This document shows positions 49,591 through 59,451 of a stretch of 64,000 nt of DNA, piece after piece. This DNA comes from Rubrivivax sp. (GTDB taxonomy: Bacteria > Pseudomonadota > Gammaproteobacteria > Burkholderiales > Burkholderiaceae_C). The stretch lies in assembly GCA_020248945.1 (NCBI GenBank), contig JADCGQ010000022.1, positions 1 through 64,000 of the forward strand, in the 5' to 3' direction. Every line of letters begins with the position of its first letter. Position 1 is the stretch's first letter. The notes beneath the pieces were generated by a model, which had not been told where the DNA came from, made no database searches, and saw only the letters and a list, made by a program, of their open reading frames with translations. Position numbers and translations under genes: made by a program.

Positions 49591-50916
49591 ATGAGCGGGA
49601 GCGAACTGCACCGCATCGTCATCGTCGGCGGCGGCGCCGGCGGGCTGGAACTCGCCACGCGGCTGGGGCGCACGCTGGGCAAGAAGGGCCTGGCGCACGT
49701 GACGCTCATCGAGAAGGCACGCACGCACTTCTGGAAACCGCACCTGCACGAGATCGCCGCCGGCAGCATCGACGTGCACGAGCACGCCACCGACTACCTG
49801 GCGCAGAGCCACTGGAACGGCTTCCGTTACCGCGTGGGCGAGATGGTGGGGCTCGACCGCGAGCAGCGCCTCGTGCACGTGGGCCCGGTGTTCGACGAGG
49901 ACGGCCGGCCGGTGACGCAGGGCTATGCCCGCGCCTACGACACGCTGGTCATGGCGGTGGGCAGCGGCACCAACGACTTCGGCACGCCCGGCGTGGCCGA
50001 GCACGCGATTGCGCTGGAAACGCCCGAAGAAGCCGGCCGCTTCCATCGCCGGCTCGTCAACGCCTGCCTGCGTGCGCACATGCAGGCCGAGCCGCTGGGG
50101 CCGGGGCAGCTGAACGTGGCCATCATCGGCGCCGGGGCCACCGGCGTGGAGCTGGCGGCCGAACTGCACAAGGCCACGCGCACGCTGGTGTCCTACAACC
50201 TGGAGCGCATCGACCCCGAGCGCGACACCCGCATCCACCTCATCGAGGCCGGCCCGCGCATCCTGCCCGCGCTCTCCGAGCGCATCGCCGGCTCGGCTGC
50301 GAATCTGCTCACGACGCTGGGCGTGCGCGTGCGGGCCCACGCGCGGGTGACCTCGGTCGACGCGCAAGGCGTGCTGCTGGCCAGCGGCGAACGCATCGAG
50401 GCCGAGCTGGTGGTTTGGGCGGCGGGCGTCAAGGCACCGGCCTTCCTGAAGGACCTGGGCGGCCTGGAGACCAACCGCCTGAACCAACTGGTCGTCGGGC
50501 CCGCGCTGCAGAGCACGCGCGACGAGCGCATCTACGCCATCGGCGACTGCGGCGCCGCGCCCTGGCTGGGCCGCGAGGCCGGCGTGTGCGTGCCGCCGCG
50601 CGCGCAGGCGGCGCACCAGCAGGCCAGCCACCTGGCCACCGAGCTGCCGCGCGTGCTGCGCGGCCAGGCGCCGCGCCCCTGGCACTACCGCGACTTCGGC
50701 TCGCTGGTCTCGCTGGGTGAATACAGCACCGTGGGCAACCTGATGGGCTCGCTGGTCGGTGGCAACCTGTGGGTGGAGGGGCTGTTTGCGCGCACGATGT
50801 ACCTCAGCCTGTACAAGATGCACGAGGTGGCGCTGCACGGCTGGTGGAAGACGGCCCTGGGCTCGGCCAGCCGCTGGATCACGCGCAGCACCGAGCCGAG
50901 AGTCAAGCTGCACTGA
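49591..50916 (+). CDS. ndh: Type II NADH dehydrogenase (NDH-2)
   Basis: A 441-residue flavoprotein that passes electrons from NADH to quinone without pumping protons. The FAD motif is IVIVGGGAGGLELA at the N-terminus and the NADH motif is VAIIGAGATGVELAAEL at about residue 175. WAAGVKAP and IYAIGDCG (FAD ribityl contact) follow. The C-terminal amphipathic part (about 390-441) would bind the membrane. It is preceded by a 202-base non-coding gap with no recognised signal. argG follows after 57 bases on the same strand. Confidence 0.9.
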   Translation: MSGSELHRIVIVGGGAGGLELATRLGRTLGKKGLAHVTLIEKARTHFWKPHLHEIAAGSIDVHEHATDYLAQSHWNGFRYRVGEMVGLDREQRLVHVGPVFDEDGRPVTQGYARAYDTLVMAVGSGTNDFGTPGVAEHAIALETPEEAGRFHRRLVNACLRAHMQAEPLGPGQLNVAIIGAGATGVELAAELHKATRTLVSYNLERIDPERDTRIHLIEAGPRILPALSERIAGSAANLLTTLGVRVRAHARVTSVDAQGVLLASGERIEAELVVWAAGVKAPAFLKDLGGLETNRLNQLVVGPALQSTRDERIYAIGDCGAAPWLGREAGVCVPPRAQAAHQQASHLATELPRVLRGQAPRPWHYRDFGSLVSLGEYSTVGNLMGSLVGGNLWVEGLFARTMYLSLYKMHEVALHGWWKTALGSASRWITRSTEPRVKLH

Positions 50917-52317
<1,401 letters not shown>

Positions 52318-52382
52318 CGCCGCGGCGGCCGCCGAGACGGGGCCGATTCAAGTCCGCACGGCGCGCGCCGAAGTAGACAGTT

Positions 52383-53408
52383 GTGACGACTCTCGGCATC
52401 CGGCTTCGCTCGGCCCTCGAAGACCTTCTGCGCCCCGACGACGACGCGCTGGCGGCCTACCGTGGCCGCATCGCGCTGCAGCTGAGCATGCTCGCCGTCG
52501 TCGTGCTGCTGCCATTCACCATCAATCACCTGGTGGTGGGGCGATGGCTGCTCGGCGGCCTGATTGCGGCCACGCAGGCGGTCTTGCTGCTCAACGGCCT
52601 GGCCCTGCGAGCCGGGCGCGAGGCGCCGGTGCCGTTCTGGTTGATGGTGCTGGCGATGGTGATCGCGGTCACCGGGTCGATCTGGATCCAGGGCAGCCAA
52701 GGCAGCCTCTGGGCTTATCCGACGCTCTTCATCACGTACTTTCTGGTGCGCCGACGGGTGGCTCTTTTGCTGTCGCTGCTGCTGGTGGTGAGCGCCACGG
52801 CCGCGGCGGCCTTGAGTGTGGGCGACGCGCTGGCGCTGCGCGTGGTGGCGACTCTGACGCTGACGCTGGTGATGATCAACGTCGTGCTCAATGTCGTCGG
52901 CGAACTGCAGGAGGCACTGGTGGCGCAGGCCATCACCGACCCCCTGACTGGTGCCTACAACCGCCGTCACCTCGACACCCAACTCGCCGCGCTGCCGGCG
53001 CCGCTGCCGGGCCAGGATGCCGTCAACATGCTGATGGCGCTGGACATCGACCACTTCAAGCAGGTCAACGACATCCACGGCCATGCGGTGGGCGACGACG
53101 TGCTGCGCGGCCTGGTGGCCACCTTGCACCAGCGCTTGCGTCCCAGCGACCGGCTGTTCCGCATCGGTGGCGAGGAGTTCGTGCTGCTGCTGCCGCGCAT
53201 CACCGCCGCCGACGCGATGCGACTGGCGGAGGATCTTCGCCAGCGCGTGGCACAGGCGCCCTTGTTGCCCGAGGGCTCGATCACGGTGAGCATCGGCGTG
53301 GCTGCCCAGCGCCCTGGCCTGGACACCGGGGCCTGGATGCGCGTCACCGACGAAGCCCTCTACGAGGCCAAGCGAAGCGGGCGCAACCGGGTGGTGATGG
53401 CCGATTGA
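52383..53408 (+). CDS. Membrane diguanylate cyclase
   Basis: A 341-residue protein. Five or six hydrophobic segments lie between about residues 30 and 180, with no clear periplasmic domain. The GGDEF domain follows, with DIDHFKQVNDIHGHAVGDD and GGEEF at 262-266, and an RPSD inhibitory site five residues upstream. It should make c-di-GMP and be product-inhibited. The GTG start at 52383 gives MTTLGIRLRS; no ATG is near. It stands alone downstream of argG. Confidence 0.9.
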   Translation: MTTLGIRLRSALEDLLRPDDDALAAYRGRIALQLSMLAVVVLLPFTINHLVVGRWLLGGLIAATQAVLLLNGLALRAGREAPVPFWLMVLAMVIAVTGSIWIQGSQGSLWAYPTLFITYFLVRRRVALLLSLLLVVSATAAAALSVGDALALRVVATLTLTLVMINVVLNVVGELQEALVAQAITDPLTGAYNRRHLDTQLAALPAPLPGQDAVNMLMALDIDHFKQVNDIHGHAVGDDVLRGLVATLHQRLRPSDRLFRIGGEEFVLLLPRITAADAMRLAEDLRQRVAQAPLLPEGSITVSIGVAAQRPGLDTGAWMRVTDEALYEAKRSGRNRVVMAD

Positions 53409-53482
53409 GAGCCCGAGCGGCTTCAAGGCTCGGCGGCCGAGCCCTCGGAACGATCAGGTTGCCAAGAAGCCGAACCCCACCA

Positions 53483-53508
53483 CCGTTCGGCCTGAGCCTG
53501 TCGAAGCC
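53483..53508 (+). repeat. Dispersed CGTTCGGcCTGAGCCTGTCGAAG repeat, second copy
   Basis: CCGTTCGGCCTGAGCCTG followed by TCGAAGCC. It differs at only about two positions over 23 bases from the minus-strand form of the repeat at 9825-9847. It matches from memory a short interspersed element common in Burkholderiales. This copy is a half-element rather than a full hairpin, downstream of the diguanylate cyclase gene. Confidence 0.65.
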
Positions 53509-53590
53509 TGGTGGCGCACCGGCACTCCCACTCGAAGCATCGCCGCGGCAGATTGCTTTGCGGGCGGGGGCCGTGGCGTGAGTTGAAGCG

Positions 53591-53609
53591 GTCGGCCCTG
53601 CGGGCCGAC
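53591..53609 (+). terminator. Strong GC hairpin downstream of the diguanylate cyclase gene
   Basis: GTCGGCCC-TGC-GGGCCGAC, a perfect eight-pair stem with a three-base loop. It lies about 180 bases after the cyclase stop, without a T-run. It may end that transcript or insulate the two-component operon. The assignment rests on shape and position only. Confidence 0.4.
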
Positions 53610-53825
53610 TTCCGCTGCGCTGCTCGGGTTCATGATCGCCACAGATGCCAATGACAACGAAACAGCATACTTGGCCGCTGGCGTGGGCTCGTGCGCCCTT
53701 GGCGCAGCAGGCTTGCAATCGTTTCGCAACCTTCCGTACCCAGGCCGGCAACCGCAGGCGTGCAACATCATCTGCGGCGGGCTCGCCTTCGGTCGGCGAG
53801 GCCCGCCAGCCGCTGGAGACCCCCT

Positions 53826-54566
53826 GTGCCGCAGAGCCTGCAGAACAAGCGCATCCTGATCGCGGAGGACGAGCCCGACATCGCGGCCATCCTGCAGGCC
53901 TTCTTCGCCCGCGAGCAGGCGCAGGTGCTGATCTCGCCCAATGGTGCCGACGCGCTGCAGGCGGCCCAGCACTGGCGCCCTGACCTGGTCTTGCTCGACA
54001 TCAACCTGCCACAGCGCGACGGCCTGTCGGTGCTGGCCGAATGGCGCGGCCGTGGGGGCCCGCCCGTCATCATCGTCACCGCGATGGGCGAGGACGTCGA
54101 CCGCCTCCTCGGCTTTCGCCTGGGGTGCGACGACTACGTGGTGAAGCCCTTCAACCCGCTGGAGGTGGTCGCGCGGGCCAAGGCGGTTCTGCAGCGCGGG
54201 GCGCCCGCGGCGCCGCCACCGAGCCGCCTCCATATGGGCGGCCTGAGCATCGACCTGGAGGCCCACACAGCCACCTTGCACGGTGCCGCCCTGAATCTCA
54301 CGCCCACCGAATTCAGGCTGCTGCACCTGCTGGCCGAACGCGCCGGCAGGCTGGTCACGCGCGGCCAGCTGGTGGAGATCGCGATGGGCGAGGACGCCTT
54401 CGACAAGTCGGTCAACCCGCACATCAGCCGGCTGCGGCAAAAGCTCGAAGACGGCAGCAAGCCCGGGCAGCGCCAACAGCTGCGGCTGGTGAGCGTGCAG
54501 CGTGAGGGCTACCGGCTGGACGTGATGGAAACCGCCCGAGGGGTCCCGGATGTCGACAGCGTCTAG
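53826..54566 (+). CDS. OmpR/PhoB-family response regulator
   Basis: A 246-residue regulator. The receiver begins RILIAEDEPDIA, with the acidic pair at 14-16, phospho-acceptor Asp58 in VLLDINLPQRDG, and Lys in YVVKPFNP. The winged-helix effector (about 140-240) shows LNLTPTEFRLLHLLAERAGRLVTRGQL and NPHISRLRQKL. The start is a GTG at 53826 (MPQSLQNKRI). Earlier in-frame codons give unlikely sequence from the leader. It overlaps the histidine kinase gene by 17 bases. Probable targets include the TonB-dependent receptor downstream. Confidence 0.9.
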   Translation: MPQSLQNKRILIAEDEPDIAAILQAFFAREQAQVLISPNGADALQAAQHWRPDLVLLDINLPQRDGLSVLAEWRGRGGPPVIIVTAMGEDVDRLLGFRLGCDDYVVKPFNPLEVVARAKAVLQRGAPAAPPPSRLHMGGLSIDLEAHTATLHGAALNLTPTEFRLLHLLAERAGRLVTRGQLVEIAMGEDAFDKSVNPHISRLRQKLEDGSKPGQRQQLRLVSVQREGYRLDVMETARGVPDVDSV

Positions 54567-55719
54567 CTTGCCCCTGAAGGTTCAGATCGCGCTGCTGGCC
54601 GGTGCCATAGCCGTGGCCGGCGCCCTGGCCACCTCCACCCTGCCGGGCGCGGTGTATGCGCTGCGCGATGTGCTGTTCGATGCCAGTCTGAGTGAGGCTG
54701 CTCGGGCGCAGTTGCGCGCCGCCGAGGCGCAGTTTGGCAGCTGCGGGCCGAGCTACGACAGGCTGCGCAACCAGTTCGGCTTCGACGCCTGGCGCCTAAA
54801 TTACCACGTCGTGGTGGGTGTGCTGGGTTTCAGCGTGGCGCTGCTGATGGCCCTGCTGGCGTGGTGGGCCGCGGCCCGGGTGGCCTTGCCCATCGAGGCC
54901 TTGGCACGCGCGGCACGCCGTGTCGCTGCCGGCGAACGCGTGGCGGCGACACCGCCGCCGCCGGCCTCAGGCGCCGAGGTGGTGGCGCTGCACGCCGACT
55001 TTGCGCGCATGACGGCCGCGCTGAAGTCGGCCGACGACGACCTTCGGCTGCGCTCGGCCGCGCTGGCGCACGACATCCGCACGCCGCTGACCATCATGAA
55101 GGGCCGCCTGATCGGGCTGCGCGAAGGCGTGTTCGCGGCCGACGTCGGCTTCGTGGATGGCCTGCTCCAGCAGGTGGCCTTCATCGACCATCTGGTCAGC
55201 GAAGTCAACGCGCTCAGCGATGCGCGCGCGGCCCGGGCCTCAGCCGCCGTGGCGGTGGACTGGTCGGCGCTCACCCGGCAGGTCTTGGACGCCCTGGCGC
55301 CCGAGTTCCAGGCGGCAGGCATGGCCGTGCAGACCGACATGGACGCCGCCGTGGTGGTGCAGGCAGACACCTTGCGCCTGAACCGGGCGCTCATGAACGT
55401 GCTGCGCAACGCGCTGCGCTATGCGCCCGGTGCGCCCCTGCATCTGAGCCTGCGCCGGCAAGGCCCGGAGGCCGTGCTGCGCTGCGAAGACGGCGGCCCC
55501 GGTTGGCCGCATGGCGACCCCATGGCCCTGGCCGAGCCCTTTGCCCGTGGTGAAGGCTCGCGCTCGGCCGAAACCGGCGGCAACGGCCTGGGTCTTTCCA
55601 TCGTGCAGGCGGTGGCGCTGGCCTATGGCGGCCGCCTCTTGCTGGAGCGCGGTGCCAGCGGCGGCGCGGTGGTGGAACTGCGCCTGCCCCTGGCAGCGGC
55701 CGCGGCGCCGCAGGCCTGA
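54550..55719 (+). CDS. Sensor histidine kinase paired with the OmpR-type regulator
   Basis: A 389-residue kinase with two membrane helices (about 10-30 and 86-110) bounding a small periplasmic loop of about 55 residues. A HAMP domain lies at about 108-160, HisKA has His174 in LAHDIRTPLTIMKG, and the HATPase_c has NVLRNALRYAPG, DGGPGW and GNGLGLSIVQAV. The periplasmic loop contains one cysteine (FGSCGPSY). The gene overlaps the regulator by 17 bases and ends 89 bases before the receptor start, suggesting one operon that senses and imports a ligand. Confidence 0.9.
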   Translation: MSTASSLPLKVQIALLAGAIAVAGALATSTLPGAVYALRDVLFDASLSEAARAQLRAAEAQFGSCGPSYDRLRNQFGFDAWRLNYHVVVGVLGFSVALLMALLAWWAAARVALPIEALARAARRVAAGERVAATPPPPASGAEVVALHADFARMTAALKSADDDLRLRSAALAHDIRTPLTIMKGRLIGLREGVFAADVGFVDGLLQQVAFIDHLVSEVNALSDARAARASAAVAVDWSALTRQVLDALAPEFQAAGMAVQTDMDAAVVVQADTLRLNRALMNVLRNALRYAPGAPLHLSLRRQGPEAVLRCEDGGPGWPHGDPMALAEPFARGEGSRSAETGGNGLGLSIVQAVALAYGGRLLLERGASGGAVVELRLPLAAAAAPQA

Positions 55720-55808
55720 ACCCGGCGCAACCACAAGGCAACGGGTCGGTCGCCGCCCCGCACGAAGTCCTGGCCACAGTGCGCTGCATGCCCACTGCCG
55801 GATTCGCC

Positions 55809-57839
55809 ATGCGCCGAGTTGCCTGCCTTGCCCTGGTTTGCCTTGCTGCTGCGGGGCCCGCGACTGCTCAAGCCGCAGTGCGCGCGGTGGTGCAGAGCTA
55901 CGACGCCAGCTTCTTTGCAGCGTTCACCCCGCAGACCGCGCTGGACATGGTGAACCGGCTGCCTGGCTTCGTGCTGGACAGCGGCACCGAACTGCGCGGC
56001 TTTGCCAACGCGGCCGGCAATGTGCTGCTGGACGGTGAGCCGCCTTCTTCCAAGTCGGGCGGCGTGCTGGAAGCCCTGGCGCGGGTGCCGGCGGCCCAGG
56101 TCGTGCGCATCGAGCTGGTGCAAGGCGGTGATGGCGGCCAGGGGTCGGGGGCCACCGTGCTGGCCAACGTGGTGCGGCGCGAGGTCGGTCTCAGCGGGCG
56201 CTGGGAACTGGCGGCCGAGCAGAATGGACGCCGTCCTGAGCAGTATCTCGAACTGAGTCTGACCGCGCCGGTGCGAGGCTGGCAGGCCGCCTTCGGTGTG
56301 TCGGGCTATGCGTCGCGCCAGCAGATCGGGGGGACACGAACGCGCCGCGCGGCCGACGACAGCCTGTTGCTCTTCGAGCAGCAGGACATCAACAGCACCT
56401 ACCGCGGCCTGACGGTGTCCAGCGAGGCTTCTCGGGCCAGCCGCGACGGGCGGCTGACACTGTCGGCTCGCGCCGATGTGGCCACCGAAGACACCGACAC
56501 GCGCCGAGACGGTTTCGGCGCCATCGCACCCCCTGGCGCGCTGCTGCAGGTGCAGCGTTTCGGCCTGGACAGCCGCACCGCCACCAGCGAGCTGGGCGCC
56601 AGGTGGAACGGTCCGCTGAGCCCGTCCTGGCAGCTGAACCTGCTGACGCTCGGCAAAGGCCGGCGTGCCGAGAACCGTTCTGCGGGCTTGCGCAGCGCGG
56701 CCGATGGGCAGCCGCTCTTCGTCAATAGCTCGTTGCAGACCGACGACGCGCTGGAGCTGATTGGCCGCGCCAGCGTCCGCCGCAGTGGGGAGACCACCTG
56801 GCGCCCCGAGTGGGGCATCGAGCTGGTCTTCAATCGCCTGGACAGCGCACTGGCAGGCGCCCAGACCACGCCACCGGCCGTGCCGCAGCCGTTGCCCGGC
56901 CAGGCTGTGCGCGTAGAAGAGGGCCGTGGCGAGGTCTTCGGCAGGCTGGCTTGGACGGTCTCGCCGCAGTTCAGCGCCGAGGCGGGCCTGGCGCTGGAGG
57001 TTTCGCGGATACGGGTGTCGGGTGGTGCAGAGCGCGAACGCGATTTGCGCTACGCCAAGCCCAGCCTCAGCGCCACCTGGCGCCCGGCCGAAGGCCTGGA
57101 ACTTCGCGGCAGTGTGAGGCGCAGCGTCGGCCAGCTCGACTTCAACGACTTCGCCGCCTCGGCCGAACTCGCCAGCGACCGCACCCAGACCGGCAACCCC
57201 GAACTGGTGCCCGACCGTCGCACCCGGGCCACGCTGGCGCTGGACCTGCGCGGCCAGGAGGGCGCCGCGCTGAACCTGCAGGTCTTTGCCGAGCAGCGGC
57301 AGGACGTGGTGGATGCGGTGATCCTGAGCCCGGGGCAAGGGGGCACGGGCAACGCCGGTTCGGCGCGAGTGTGGGGCCTGTCGGCCAGCGGCGCGCTGCC
57401 CCTGGACGGGTTGGCTGCAGGCCTGAGGCTCAGCGCCAATGGGCTGTGGCAGGACGCCCGCTTCACCGACCCGGCCACCGCCCAACGGCGCTTGCTCAAC
57501 GACTTCGAGCCCCAGCGCTACAAGGTCGAACTGCGGCAGGACCTGCGCGCCCAGAAACGGGCCTGGGGGCTGACGCTGGACGGCAGCCTTCAGCGCACCA
57601 GCTACTTCTCCAACCAGTCATCCAGGCTTGACTTCGAAAGCCGCTGGGGCGCCTTCCTGGAGACCAGCGAGTTCACGGGCCTGAAGGCCCGGCTGGCGGT
57701 CTTGAACATCGGCGGCGACGCCGTCGTGCGCGACAACCGCTTCTTCACGCCCGACCGCACCGGTGCGCCCGCGGGTCGGCAGGCCCTGGTGTTTCTCTAT
57801 GAGCAGACGGTGCAGTTCAGCGTGGCGGGGACTTTCTGA
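55809..57839 (+). CDS. TonB-dependent outer-membrane receptor
   Basis: A 676-residue protein with a signal peptide (MRRVACLALV to TAQA). The plug domain (about 25-130) shows DMVNRLPGFVLDSGTELRGF, NVLLDGEPPSSKSGG and QVVRIELVQGG. A beta-barrel region of about 530 residues follows, with alternating patterns and a final aromatic residue (VAGTF). No clear TonB box is visible. I chose the ATG at 55809 because it begins the signal peptide; ATG at 55788 is possible. The receptor is somewhat small for the family. Its ligand is unknown. Its place after a two-component operon suggests regulated uptake of a specific compound. Confidence 0.85.
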   Translation: MRRVACLALVCLAAAGPATAQAAVRAVVQSYDASFFAAFTPQTALDMVNRLPGFVLDSGTELRGFANAAGNVLLDGEPPSSKSGGVLEALARVPAAQVVRIELVQGGDGGQGSGATVLANVVRREVGLSGRWELAAEQNGRRPEQYLELSLTAPVRGWQAAFGVSGYASRQQIGGTRTRRAADDSLLLFEQQDINSTYRGLTVSSEASRASRDGRLTLSARADVATEDTDTRRDGFGAIAPPGALLQVQRFGLDSRTATSELGARWNGPLSPSWQLNLLTLGKGRRAENRSAGLRSAADGQPLFVNSSLQTDDALELIGRASVRRSGETTWRPEWGIELVFNRLDSALAGAQTTPPAVPQPLPGQAVRVEEGRGEVFGRLAWTVSPQFSAEAGLALEVSRIRVSGGAERERDLRYAKPSLSATWRPAEGLELRGSVRRSVGQLDFNDFAASAELASDRTQTGNPELVPDRRTRATLALDLRGQEGAALNLQVFAEQRQDVVDAVILSPGQGGTGNAGSARVWGLSASGALPLDGLAAGLRLSANGLWQDARFTDPATAQRRLLNDFEPQRYKVELRQDLRAQKRAWGLTLDGSLQRTSYFSNQSSRLDFESRWGAFLETSEFTGLKARLAVLNIGGDAVVRDNRFFTPDRTGAPAGRQALVFLYEQTVQFSVAGTF

Positions 57840-57946
57840 AGGCCACCCGCGCGCTCGATGTCTGTCCTGCGCACGCTCCCTTCCACGTCTCTTGTTGAGT
57901 TCTTGCCATGACTCAGCCGCGGCTCATTCTCAGTGTCCTCGTCCTC

Positions 57947-58000
57947 TGTCAGGCGACACGACAAACTGACCCCCTGACGACACGAGGAATTGACCCCCTT
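57947..58000 (+). mobile_element. Terminal sequence of an IS21-family element (remnant)
   Basis: The sequence starts with TGTCAGGCGACACG and contains two tandem copies of a TGACCCCCT-type repeat (AACTGACCCCCTGACGACACG and GAATTGACCCCCTT), as in the multiple terminal repeats of IS21 elements. It is followed directly by a fragment of the IstA transposase gene. The opposite end and the rest of the element are absent from the window, so this is a decayed or truncated insertion between the receptor and asparaginase genes. Confidence 0.65.
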
Positions 58001-58017
58001 CGTGGAATGAGGTCGAA

Positions 58018-58284
58018 GTGCAGGAAGTGGTCGAGCAAGCTCCCCGGTCCGAGTGGATCGAAGGGAGGCAGGCGATGCAAACGCCTGAGGACGTACAGGC
58101 GATGCTCAAGCTGGCGTCGCTGGGCTGGGGAGCCAAGCGCATCAGCCGCGAGCTGGGCTGCAGCCGCAACACGGTGCGCAGCTATCTGCGCCAAGGCGGC
58201 TGGCAGCCGTACCAGCAGCCGCAGCGGCCTGGCCGGCTGACGCCGCACCGCGCACCGCCTGCCGCGACGCGCGATGCGGCGTGA
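58018..58284 (+). pseudogene. Truncated IS21-family transposase IstA (N-terminal fragment)
   Basis: Only the first 75 or so residues of an IstA transposase remain. They contain the helix-turn-helix MLKLASLGWGAKRISREL and GCSRNTVRSYLRQGGWQPY, characteristic of IS21 transposases. After QQPQRPGRL the sequence no longer resembles IstA and ends within about 13 residues. The DDE catalytic domain and the IstB helper are missing, so it cannot transpose. The fragment could still be expressed and bind IS ends, but that is speculation. Bases 58285-58376 show nothing recognisable. Confidence 0.75.
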
Positions 58285-58376
58285 CCGTGAAGGCAAGCCA
58301 AGGGCCGAAGCCCTCCTCGACCGGCCAGGCCGAGTGGGCCGCAAAGCTGTCGTCGATCGCTTGGGGCTGGCAAACC

Positions 58377-59408
58377 TCACACGGCTTCGGCTGCCTGCAG
58401 CCGACCCACCTCGATGCCATTCCAGTTGCGCAGCGGTACGTCGGCCAGTGACTGCAGCAGCGCGGCGGCCTCGCCTTCCAGTGGCAGCAGGCGGCGGATG
58501 ACGGCGGCCATCACTACTTCCACTGCCCGGGCGTTGTTGCCGTCGTCCACCTTGATGGCCACGCCCAGGCCCAGCTCCGGCAATGCGGCGCAGTGCACGC
58601 CCTCGGCGCCTACCTTGCAGAACACGCGCTCGCCCAGGGCCTGCATCACGCGGGTGTCGAAGCGGCCGCTGCCGGCCACCATGAAGGGCGCCGCAGCCAC
58701 TGCGCGGCGCAGCCGCCGTGCCGCCACCGCCTGGCCGGCCGATAGCCCCACGCCGGTGGCCACCTTGGCGAAGGCGTGCGCCAGGTGGCGCAGTGGCACG
58801 GCGTAGGTCGGGATCGAGCAACCGTCGACACCGCGCGCCGCATCGGCCAGGCGGTAGCCGGTGGTGCTTTCGAGCGAAGCCGTCACCTCGCGCATCACCG
58901 GGTGATCGGGCTGCACGTAGCCACGCAGGAAACCGCGCACATCGGCCCCGCGGTCGGCGGCCATCAGGCAGCCCACGCAGACGAAACCGGCGTGCTTGCC
59001 TGAGCAGTTGTTGTGCAGCGCGCTCGGGCTCGCGCCTGCGGCCGCGAGCACCTTGATCGACCCATCGTGGTACGGCCAGTGCGTGCCGCACTCCAGCGCC
59101 TGCGCGTCGACACCGGCCTTGGCAAGCATGCCCGCCGCGGTCTCGGCATGGCGCGGCTCGCCGCCGTGGCTGGCGCAGGCCAGCGCGAGCTCTTCGTCGA
59201 CGAGGCCGAAGCGCTCGGCTGCGCCGCTTTGCACCAGCGGCAGCGCCTGCAGCACCTTCACGGCGCTGCGCGGGAACACCGGGCGCTCGATGTCGCCGGT
59301 GGCGGTGTGCACGGCGCCATCGGCGTCGACGATGGCGATGGCGCCGCGGTGCATCGACTCGACGATGCTGCCGCGCAGCGCGTTCACGAGAACCGGATTC
59401 AATGTCAT
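58377..59408 (-). CDS. ansA: L-asparaginase, Rhizobium etli type (AnsA/class 3)
   Basis: A 343-residue asparaginase of the PF06089 family, related to serine-beta-lactamase folds rather than to E. coli asparaginases. Ser48 and Lys51 in PRSAVKVLQ match the catalytic Ser-Lys tandem of the R. etli enzyme. Cys135 and Lys138 in NNCSGKHAGF match its metal-site residues, and GVDGCSIPTYAVPL is conserved too. It converts asparagine to aspartate and ammonia in the cytosol. There is no signal peptide with the ATG at 59408. It is divergent from the EamA transporter (43-base gap). Its 3' side borders the IS21 remnant. Confidence 0.92.
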   Translation of the reverse strand: MTLNPVLVNALRGSIVESMHRGAIAIVDADGAVHTATGDIERPVFPRSAVKVLQALPLVQSGAAERFGLVDEELALACASHGGEPRHAETAAGMLAKAGVDAQALECGTHWPYHDGSIKVLAAAGASPSALHNNCSGKHAGFVCVGCLMAADRGADVRGFLRGYVQPDHPVMREVTASLESTTGYRLADAARGVDGCSIPTYAVPLRHLAHAFAKVATGVGLSAGQAVAARRLRRAVAAAPFMVAGSGRFDTRVMQALGERVFCKVGAEGVHCAALPELGLGVAIKVDDGNNARAVEVVMAAVIRRLLPLEGEAAALLQSLADVPLRNWNGIEVGRLQAAEAV

Positions 59409-59451
59409 GGCCGCGACTGTAAGCGTGCGCCGCTGCGGCCAGAATCCAGCG

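Larger units (their letters stand above)
53409..53825. other. 417-base gene-free region before the two-component operon
   Basis: No convincing gene is present. The region holds the dispersed repeat at 53483-53508 and a strong hairpin at 53591-53609. A second GC-rich imperfect hairpin (GGGCTCGCC with GGCGAGGCCC, about 53777-53803) ends about 20 bases before the response-regulator start. The stretch around 53640-53730 is locally less GC-rich and contains TTGCAATCGTTTCGCAA at 53713-53729, a possible imperfect inverted site. The promoter of the two-component genes presumably lies here. Confidence 0.6.

Noticed and set aside
52318..52382. GC palindromic stretch after argG as a terminator
   Set aside because: The CGCGGCGGCCGCCG run pairs with itself in several registers and has no defined loop or T-run. 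It is most likely chance in GC-rich DNA.
53632..53859. Small open frame before the response regulator
   Set aside because: No ribosome-binding site, no homology I recognise, and it runs into the regulator start in another frame. It is better explained as leader sequence.
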